The notes below the pieces were generated by a model. That model searched no databases. It saw nothing but the letters and a program-made list of their open reading frames with translations, and was not told the origin of the DNA. From Geodermatophilus tzadiensis (GTDB lineage: Bacteria; Actinomycetota; Actinomycetes; Mycobacteriales; Geodermatophilaceae), in NCBI RefSeq assembly GCF_003002915.1, contig NZ_PVTG01000008.1, positions 62,001 through 126,000 of the forward strand: DNA of 64,000 bases, read 5' to 3'. Both the position numbers and the translations under genes were made by a program. Shown piece by piece: positions 58,736-64,000 of this stretch (position 1 is its first letter; every line of letters starts with the position of its first letter).

Positions 58736-59610
58736 GCGCGGTCCTCGCGCAGCAGCGACAGGTCGAAGGTCAGCGTCCGGAACGGGTTGGCCAGCCCCAC
58801 CTCCGCCGCCCGCGCCGGGTCGTCGACCTCGGGCACCTCGCGCACCAGGCTCTCCTTGACCCCGAACACCGCGTCGGAGTCCAGGTACGGGGAGTCGGCC
58901 ACGAACACGTGCGTGGTCACCGGCCGGTACCCGGGTGCGTCGGCGATGAAGTGCAGGTGCGCCGGCCGGTTGGGGTGCCGCCCGGTGGCGGCCAGCAGCT
59001 GTCCCACCGGCCCGTCGTCGGGGATCGGGTAGAACCGCGGCACCACCGACCGGAACCAGAACCGGCCCTGCTCGTCGGCGGTGAACAACCCGCGCAGGTT
59101 GCCCGGCGGCTGGATGCCGGGCTGCTGCACGTCGTAGAAGCCGTCCTCGTTGGTCTGCCACACGTCCACGGTCGCGCCGGCCAGCGGCTCGCCGTCCGGG
59201 CCGGTGACCTGCCCCGACACCAGGCACGGGGTGCCCTTGCCGTCGAGGGCGATGTCGTCGCCGAGCCGCCGGGGCGGGGACTGCACCATGTGGAACGGGC
59301 CGAGCACCGTGGACTCGGTCGACGTGCCGCCGGTGCGGTGGTTGATCGTCTCCACCAGCATCGACACCCCCAGGACGTCGGAGAGCAGGATGAACTCCTG
59401 GCGCACCGCGTCGCTCGTGTGGCCGGTGCGGGTCAGGAAGTCGATCGCCACCGCCCACTCCGCCTCGGTGAGCTCCACGTCCTTGACGAAGGCGTGCAGG
59501 TGACCCACCAGCGAGGTCAGCACCTGCCGCAGCCGCGGGTCCGGGGTGTTCGCGAAACTGGCCGCGACCACCTCCGCCGACCGCTCCTCGCTGAACAGCT
59601 CCCCGCTCAC
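58732..59610 (-). CDS. Hydroxyquinol 1,2-dioxygenase (intradiol)
   Basis: 292 residues, GTG in a GTGA overlap with the hydroxylase. Seen: N-terminal helical dimer domain (1-95), then the beta core with non-haem Fe(III) ligands Tyr (EDGFYDVQQPG), Tyr (VVPRFYPIPDDGPVG) and the two His of RPAHLHFIADAPGY. ESTVLGPFHMVQSPPR is a hydroxyquinol-type rather than catechol-type segment. Role: ortho cleavage of 1,2,4-trihydroxybenzene to maleylacetate. Operon position between hydroxylase and maleylacetate reductase completes the pathway. Confidence 0.95.
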   Translation of the reverse strand: MSGELFSEERSAEVVAASFANTPDPRLRQVLTSLVGHLHAFVKDVELTEAEWAVAIDFLTRTGHTSDAVRQEFILLSDVLGVSMLVETINHRTGGTSTESTVLGPFHMVQSPPRRLGDDIALDGKGTPCLVSGQVTGPDGEPLAGATVDVWQTNEDGFYDVQQPGIQPPGNLRGLFTADEQGRFWFRSVVPRFYPIPDDGPVGQLLAATGRHPNRPAHLHFIADAPGYRPVTTHVFVADSPYLDSDAVFGVKESLVREVPEVDDPARAAEVGLANPFRTLTFDLSLLREDRA

Positions 59611-61361
59611 GCCGGCCGGTCCAGCACCGTGCGCAGGGCGGCCTCGAGCGCGGCCTCGGCGTCGGGCACGGGGCCGGCCGACCGGAAGGCGACGTAGTTG
59701 TCCGGACGGGCGAGCAGCACGCCGCCGTCGTCGGTGCCGCGCACCCGCGCCCAGTCGCCGTAGAGGTCGTCGTACCGCTGGCCGGGCCCGACGACGACCG
59801 CGGCCACCTCGACGCCGAGCCGCTCCCCCACGGTGGCCGCGGCGCGCACCCAGGCGTCCCCGCCGATGCCGGTGAAGACGGTGAACCGGCCCTGCCCACC
59901 GAGGTCGAGGGTGGAGACCTGCCGGCGCCGGGGCCCGGTCAGCCAGGCGTGCGGCAGCTTGGCGCCGGGCCGCGAGGACACGTGCGAGTACAGCTCCGGG
60001 TCGCGCACCGGCTCCTCGGGCGGCGTGCCGTCGGGCACCACCGCCGTCGACTCGTAGCGCTGGTCCATCTCCACGCCGTGGCAGTTGAACTCGTAGTCCT
60101 TGAACGCGATCGCCTCGCGCAGCGCCGCGCGCTGCTTCTCCGCCTCCGGCGTGGCCTGCTTGCGGGCGGCCATGTGCTCGACCATCAGGTCGGGGTCGGA
60201 GGTGTCGAGCAGGCCGAGCGCGTCGAAGATCCGCGCGGTGTCGGCGATCGACTGGTTGGCCCGGTCGACCACCTGCCGGCCCACCGGCGCCCGCTCGGCC
60301 GAGTAGGTCTCCAGCAGGCCCGGTCCGGCCTGCCCGCGGAGGACGGCGGCCAGCTTCCACGCCAGGTTGTAGGCGTCCTGGATGGAGGTGTTGGAGCCCA
60401 GCCCGTTCGACGGCGGGTGCCGGTGCACCGCGTCCCCGGCGCACAACACCCGGCCGGCGGAGTAGCGCTCGGCGGCCAGGTGGTTCACGGTCCACGCCGA
60501 GCTCGACGTGATGGTCACCGGAACCGAGTCGTCGCCGATCAGCCGGCGCACGATCCCGAGCGCGTACTCCTCGGTGAGGTCCGGCGGCGGGCCGTCGATG
60601 TCGTAGCCCCAGACGATCAGCCACTTGTGCCAGGGCCGGACCATCCGCACCAGGCCCGCGCCGATGCCGCCGACGTCGGCACCGGGCTGCAGCACCCAGT
60701 AGAGGACCGACGGGCGGTCGGCGACCAGGTGCGACAGGTCGGCCTCGAAGACGATGTTGATGCTGCCGCCGACGCCCATCTGCCCGCGCAGCGGCAGGCC
60801 GACCGCCTCGGCCACCTGGCTGCGGCCGCCGTCGGCACCGACGACGTAGCGGGCGCGGACGTCGTACTCGTCGCCGCGCAGCCGGTCGCGGACGTGCACC
60901 GTGACGCCGTCGTCGTCCTGCTCGAGGGAGACGAACTCGGTGTCGAACCGGACCGTCGCCCCGCGCGACTGGGCGGCGTGCACGAGCAGGGGCTCCATGA
61001 GGTCCTGGGGCATGTCGCACATCCGCGTGGGGCTGGCGGCGGAGTAGTCGGCCGTCCGGTCGGGCCGGGTGCCCCAGGCGTGCAGCCGGCCGAGCTCCTC
61101 GCCGGCGATGGAGGTGCAGTAGACGAGGTTGCCCATGAGGTGCTGCGGCGTGGCCTCGGCCTCGACCTCGCGCTGGACGCCGAGGTCGCGCAGCACCTCC
61201 ATCGTGCGCTGGTTGGTGATGTGCGCCCGCGGGGTGTCGGCCAGCTGCCCGTACTTGGTGATGACGGTGGTGTCGACGCCGTAGGTGGCCAGGGCCAGCG
61301 CGGCGGCCGAGCCGGCCGGTCCGCTGCCGACCACCAGGACGTCGGTCTCGAGGGTGGGCAC
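59607..61361 (-). CDS. FAD-dependent phenol hydroxylase (TfdB/PheA-like; probable resorcinol hydroxylase)
   Basis: 584 residues, GTG with GAGGAG upstream. Seen: VLVVGSGPAGSAAALALATY (FAD), PRAHITNQRTMEVLRDLG, YVVGADGGRSQVAEAVG, VLCAGDAVHRHPPSNGLGSN followed by SIQDAYNLAWKLAAVL, and a thioredoxin-like C-terminal third. Class A flavin monooxygenase of the 2,4-dichlorophenol 6-monooxygenase group. With hydroxyquinol dioxygenase behind it the natural product is 1,2,4-trihydroxybenzene, so resorcinol or a resorcylate-derived phenol is the best candidate substrate. NADPH- and O2-dependent, cytoplasmic. Confidence 0.92.
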   Translation of the reverse strand: MPTLETDVLVVGSGPAGSAAALALATYGVDTTVITKYGQLADTPRAHITNQRTMEVLRDLGVQREVEAEATPQHLMGNLVYCTSIAGEELGRLHAWGTRPDRTADYSAASPTRMCDMPQDLMEPLLVHAAQSRGATVRFDTEFVSLEQDDDGVTVHVRDRLRGDEYDVRARYVVGADGGRSQVAEAVGLPLRGQMGVGGSINIVFEADLSHLVADRPSVLYWVLQPGADVGGIGAGLVRMVRPWHKWLIVWGYDIDGPPPDLTEEYALGIVRRLIGDDSVPVTITSSSAWTVNHLAAERYSAGRVLCAGDAVHRHPPSNGLGSNTSIQDAYNLAWKLAAVLRGQAGPGLLETYSAERAPVGRQVVDRANQSIADTARIFDALGLLDTSDPDLMVEHMAARKQATPEAEKQRAALREAIAFKDYEFNCHGVEMDQRYESTAVVPDGTPPEEPVRDPELYSHVSSRPGAKLPHAWLTGPRRRQVSTLDLGGQGRFTVFTGIGGDAWVRAAATVGERLGVEVAAVVVGPGQRYDDLYGDWARVRGTDDGGVLLARPDNYVAFRSAGPVPDAEAALEAALRTVLDRPA

Positions 61362-61370
61362 GGGATCTCC

Positions 61371-61835
61371 TCAGCTCTCGCTCAGCCACGGGTAGCGGGC
61401 GGTGTCCTTGCCGGCGTAGTCCGGGTCCAGGTAGATGAAACAGCGCTGGATCAGGAAGTCGCGGATCTCGAACACGTCGCACCACCGGCCCGCGCCCCAC
61501 TCGGGCACCCCGGCCCGCCACGGCCCCTCCTTGTGCTCCCCGTGGCTGGTGCCCTCGACGACGACGAGGTCGGACCCGGAGAAGACCCAGGTGAACTCGG
61601 CGTAGTGGTGGGTGATCGAGGCCAGTGACCCACCGACGTCGGCGAAGAGCCGACCGATCTGCTCCCTGCCCGTCGCCAGTCCCCACTTGGGGAACATCAC
61701 CTGCGCGTCGGCGGCGAACAGGTCGAGGATGCTGCCGCCGGTCGAGGTGACCCCGGCGTTGTCGAAGGCCTTCAGGTACTCGAGCGCGACGGACTTGCGC
61801 TGCTCGTCGGTCATGGTCAGGGTCGCGATCGCCAC
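61371..61835 (-). CDS. SnoaL-like/NTF2-fold protein
   Basis: 154 residues from GTG at 61835 (GAGGAGAGG upstream); ATG at 61814 is an alternative. Seen: NTF2-like cone with a helix KSVALEYLKAFDNAG, ILDLFAADAQVMFPKWGLATG, and HHYAEFTWVFSGSDLVVVEG, a group seen as polyketide cyclases, steroid isomerases and dehydratases. It stands 9 nt upstream of the hydroxylase and behind the KstD-like dehydrogenase, so may be an isomerase or dehydratase preparing the alicyclic or ketone substrate. Catalytic residue is not clear; His/Asp pairs are present. Confidence 0.85.
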   Translation of the reverse strand: MAIATLTMTDEQRKSVALEYLKAFDNAGVTSTGGSILDLFAADAQVMFPKWGLATGREQIGRLFADVGGSLASITHHYAEFTWVFSGSDLVVVEGTSHGEHKEGPWRAGVPEWGAGRWCDVFEIRDFLIQRCFIYLDPDYAGKDTARYPWLSES

Positions 61836-61877
61836 GGTGGTGTCCTCTCCTCGGATGGGGTGGGTGCGGGGCCGGCG

Positions 61878-63587
61878 TCAGGCGGGGGTCAGCTGGGACG
61901 ACGGGGCAGCGGCCGGCTCGCGGACCGGTTCGCGGTCGGCGGCCTGGGCGGCACGGTGGGCGAAGGCGATGATCGGGCCGAGGGTCGCGCCACCGGCCCA
62001 GTAGGCCTGCGCCGAGGCCGACGCGACGCAGTTGCCGACGCCGTAGAGACCGGGCACGGGGGTGCCGGTGTCGTCGAGGACCTGACCGTCGGGGTTGGTC
62101 CTCGGGCCGCCCTTGGTGTCGAGCGTCCCGCCGGTGACCAGGGCGGCGTAGTAGGGGCCGCGGTCGCTGATGGGCCACATGGTCGGGTTGGTCCGGCCGG
62201 GCTCGTCCTTGACGACGCCGTTGAACAGCAGCTGCACGGGCTTCTCGCCGCGGTGGAAGTCCTCGTCCACCCCACGCTCGGCGAAGCCGTTGAACCGCTC
62301 GATCGTCTGCCGCAGCGTGGCGGCGAAGTCGGGGGCGAGGGTGAGGCCCCCGGTGACGCCGCGGTAGCGCTCCAGCCGTCGCGCGATCGCGGCGGACAGC
62401 TCCTCCAGCGTCTCGCCCCGGATGACGTGCGCGTCGTCGGTGCCGGGCGGCACGATCAGCCGGCCGTACTCGTCACTGGCGGAGTGGTCCTGGCTGCGCT
62501 GGTCCCAGACCTGGACGAGCACGAGGTGGGGGTACTCGCCCCGGTCGCCGTCGTAGGCGAAGAAGCGCTGGGCCAGCTCGTTGTACTGGAGCTTCTCGTT
62601 GACCACCCGGCGACCGGTCTTGTCGACGAAGACCATCGAGTCGCCGGCGACGGAGAACATGCCGCTCATGCCCGGGTCCCGGGCGACGGCCTTCTCCAGC
62701 GGGATCGGGCACATCCAGGCGTAGTTCATGTTCCTCAGCTGCGCGCCGACCGGGCCGGCGATGGCGAGGAAGTCGCCCTCGTTGGTGCTGGCGGCGCACC
62801 CGCCGTAGACCGGCGCGTGGAGGAAGTTGCGGCGGAGGTCGACGTCGTGGGTGAAACCGCCGGTGGCGAACACGACGGCCTTGCGGGCGGCCACGCGGGA
62901 GGTGCGCCCGTCGGCGGTGGTGGCCTCGACCCCGACGACCGCGCCGTCGCGGGTCACCAGGCGCTGCACGCGGTGCCCGGTGCGGACGTCGACGCCGTCC
63001 CGGGAGGCGGCCGCGCTCATCGAGGCGACCGCGACCAGACCACCGTCGGACATGCTCTCGCGGGCACCGGCGGGCACGAGGACGCGCCCGGTCGGCGCCT
63101 TGTCCTCGGGCAGCTCCGACCAGTAGTCGGGGACCCCCGCGCAGTGCCGGTACTCCAGCGCGCCACGCTCGGCGAGCAGCTCGGCGGCCGGGGAGGCGCT
63201 GGCGTAGATGGCGCGGCACATGTCGTACTCCCACGGCGACAGACCCAGGGTCGGCGACTCGGGGTCGTAGGCCGTCGGCCGGGCCAGGCGGGCGACGTAG
63301 CGCAGGAAGTCGGGCTCCTCGTCGGCGATGCCGGCCGCGCGCATCGGCTCGTTGGCCGGGACCCAGTACCAGAAGGCCGCCTTGCGGGCCGTGCCCCCGA
63401 GGACGTCGGCCTTCTCGAGGAGGACCACCTCGTTGCCCAGCCAGCGGCTGAAGAGGGCGGTCGGCAGTCCACCGCCACCGCCGCCGACGACGACCACGTC
63501 GGCGACGACGTCTGCCGGGCGGTCGTCGGGCACGGGCGCCGCCGACTCGCGGGCCGGGGCGTGCGGGGGCGCGGGGGTGCTGGTCAC
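61878..63587 (-). CDS. FAD-binding dehydrogenase (3-ketosteroid 1-dehydrogenase-like)
   Basis: 569 residues, GTG with GCGAGG upstream. Seen: FAD fold VVVVGGGGGGLPTALFSRWL, LLEKADVLGGTARKAAFWYW, VVFATGGFTHDVDLRRNFLH, and the closing TLGPIIAFAHRAAQ with GLYGVGNCVASASAQAYWAGG. Fumarate-reductase/KstD superfamily. Members near aromatic operons dehydrogenate cyclic ketones. Role inferred: introduction of a C=C bond alpha-beta to a carbonyl, e.g. aromatising an alicyclic 1,3-dione toward resorcinol. First structural gene behind the Fis activator. Confidence 0.88.
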   Translation of the reverse strand: MTSTPAPPHAPARESAAPVPDDRPADVVADVVVVGGGGGGLPTALFSRWLGNEVVLLEKADVLGGTARKAAFWYWVPANEPMRAAGIADEEPDFLRYVARLARPTAYDPESPTLGLSPWEYDMCRAIYASASPAAELLAERGALEYRHCAGVPDYWSELPEDKAPTGRVLVPAGARESMSDGGLVAVASMSAAASRDGVDVRTGHRVQRLVTRDGAVVGVEATTADGRTSRVAARKAVVFATGGFTHDVDLRRNFLHAPVYGGCAASTNEGDFLAIAGPVGAQLRNMNYAWMCPIPLEKAVARDPGMSGMFSVAGDSMVFVDKTGRRVVNEKLQYNELAQRFFAYDGDRGEYPHLVLVQVWDQRSQDHSASDEYGRLIVPPGTDDAHVIRGETLEELSAAIARRLERYRGVTGGLTLAPDFAATLRQTIERFNGFAERGVDEDFHRGEKPVQLLFNGVVKDEPGRTNPTMWPISDRGPYYAALVTGGTLDTKGGPRTNPDGQVLDDTGTPVPGLYGVGNCVASASAQAYWAGGATLGPIIAFAHRAAQAADREPVREPAAAPSSQLTPA

Positions 63588-63650
63588 GGGGTACCTCGCC
63601 GGATCCGGGTGTGGTTCAGGACACCCCGAGCGTGGAGCCGCCGGACCCGT

Positions 63651-63679
63651 GGCGGGTGTGCCGTTTCGGCACACCCGCC
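63651..63679. terminator. 13-bp-arm hairpin behind the Fis activator gene; possible activator site
   Basis: GGCGGGTGTGCCG (63651-63663) and its exact complement (63667-63679) around TTT, starting 6 nt after the activator stop. It also lies 64 nt upstream of the dehydrogenase start. It can be the activator gene's terminator, or the inverted site (TGTGCC...GGCACA) bound by the activator; both are possible together. Confidence 0.65.
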
Positions 63680-63685
63680 CGCCGC

Positions 63686-64000
63686 TCAGCCGCCGTCGAG
63701 TCCGTAGTAGCGGAGCTTGCGGTACAGGGTGGTCCGGCCGATGCCGAGGGTGTCCGCGGCGCGGGAGCGGTTGCCCGCCGAGGCCTGCAGCGCCGCGCGG
63801 ATCGCCGTCCGCTCGGCCTGCTCCAGCCCGGTGAAGACCCGCGTCACGCGGCGCAGCTCCTCCGGCAGGTCGGCCGAGGTCACCGGCCGGTCCTCGCCGA
63901 CCTCGCGGCACAGCCGCGCGACCAGCGCGCGCAGCTCCTCGACGTTGCCCGGCCACGCCCACCGGCGCAGCGCCGCCTCGGCGTCGAGGGCCAGGCGCAG
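63686..64000 (-). CDS. Fis-type transcriptional activator, C-terminal part (5' end outside window)
   Basis: Only the last 104 residues are in the window. Seen: the end of a sigma-54-activator-like AAA domain (WAWPGNVEELRALVARL, the R/WPGNxxEL motif) and a C-terminal Fis-type helix-turn-helix ERTAIRAALQASAGNRSRAA followed by DTLGIGRTTLYRKLRYYGL. Actinobacterial members of the AcoR/MimR-like group regulate catabolic operons even without sigma-54. It is adjacent to and on the same strand as the hydroxyquinol operon, so it should activate it on sensing a phenol or ketone. The N-terminal sensor domain (often GAF) is out of view. Confidence 0.93.
   Translation of the reverse strand: MRLALDAEAALRRWAWPGNVEELRALVARLCREVGEDRPVTSADLPEELRRVTRVFTGLEQAERTAIRAALQASAGNRSRAADTLGIGRTTLYRKLRYYGLDGG

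Noticed and set aside
58732-62178. 1148-residue open frame on the minus strand
   Set aside because: Upstream of the dioxygenase start it is an out-of-frame shadow of the hydroxylase and SnoaL-like genes with no domain content.
61860-63707. 615-residue open frame opposite the KstD-like gene
   Set aside because: No motifs; the opposite strand encodes a clear flavoprotein.
1-64000. tRNA, rRNA or other structural RNA genes
   Set aside because: No cloverleaf with TTCRA-type arm, no rRNA sequence and no known riboswitch core was seen by eye; a covariance search would be decisive.

Overview
The window is very GC-rich (roughly three quarters G+C), with GTG starts nearly as frequent as ATG, AGGAGG-type ribosome sites, mycobacterial-style DUF222/HNH endonuclease, WYL, ROK, LacI and Fis regulators, and serine/threonine kinases with extracytoplasmic tails. 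This points to a soil or stone actinobacterium; family-level resemblance is best to Geodermatophilaceae (Blastococcus/Geodermatophilus/Modestobacter), an inference from protein flavour only. About 65 protein genes are supported. I found no tRNA, rRNA, CRISPR array, insertion sequence or prophage gene.

Layout. 0-4.4 kb: end of a DEAD-box helicase gene, a DoxX-like membrane protein, an ArsR-type regulator facing a two-gene unit (small PH-like protein and alpha/beta hydrolase) across overlapping promoters, then a cupredoxin lipoprotein coupled to a membrane protein. 4.4-12.8 kb: a ribose-type ABC sugar importer operon (ATPase, permease, binding protein) followed by a Gfo/Idh/MocA oxidoreductase and a sugar phosphate isomerase/epimerase, with a ROK repressor upstream. 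12.8-22 kb: type II NADH dehydrogenase, a carboxylate-amine ligase/erythromycin-esterase/hydrolase operon, an HtrA-like protease, an active-looking diguanylate cyclase, a flavoprotein and an SDR. 22.2-27.2 kb: a tandem pair made of a pseudokinase and an intact serine/threonine kinase that share the same extracytoplasmic domain. 27.2-32.9 kb: WYL regulator/DinB pair, a coiled-coil protein, a UBP zinc finger protein, a CPA1 antiporter, an arsenate-reductase-like protein without its active site, and small genes.

33-45 kb is a catabolic island: MFS transporter, LysR regulator and a coupled operon of cyclase/hydrolase, flavin monooxygenase, type I extradiol dioxygenase, fumarylacetoacetate-hydrolase family enzyme, SDR and a C-C-bond-type alpha/beta hydrolase, then an iron-type alcohol dehydrogenase and an acyl-CoA ligase. 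The gene set reads as side-chain cleavage, ring hydroxylation, meta cleavage and acylpyruvate hydrolysis of an unidentified aromatic ketone or ester. 45-57.6 kb holds TSUP and BrkB membrane proteins, a MarR-controlled ribA/LigB-type dioxygenase operon, several oxidoreductases, a DUF222-HNH endonuclease, a ketopantoate-reductase-like enzyme and a LacI/MFS divergent pair. 57.6-64 kb is a second aromatic operon (flavin phenol hydroxylase, hydroxyquinol 1,2-dioxygenase, maleylacetate reductase) preceded by a KstD-like dehydrogenase and a SnoaL-like protein and by a Fis-type activator running off the window.

The intergenic DNA is rich in perfect inverted repeats. Most lie at convergent gene ends or behind stop codons and look like terminators without T-tracts; three belong to one dispersed nested-palindrome family. 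Clear operator candidates stand in front of the MarR, LacI and sugar ABC units.
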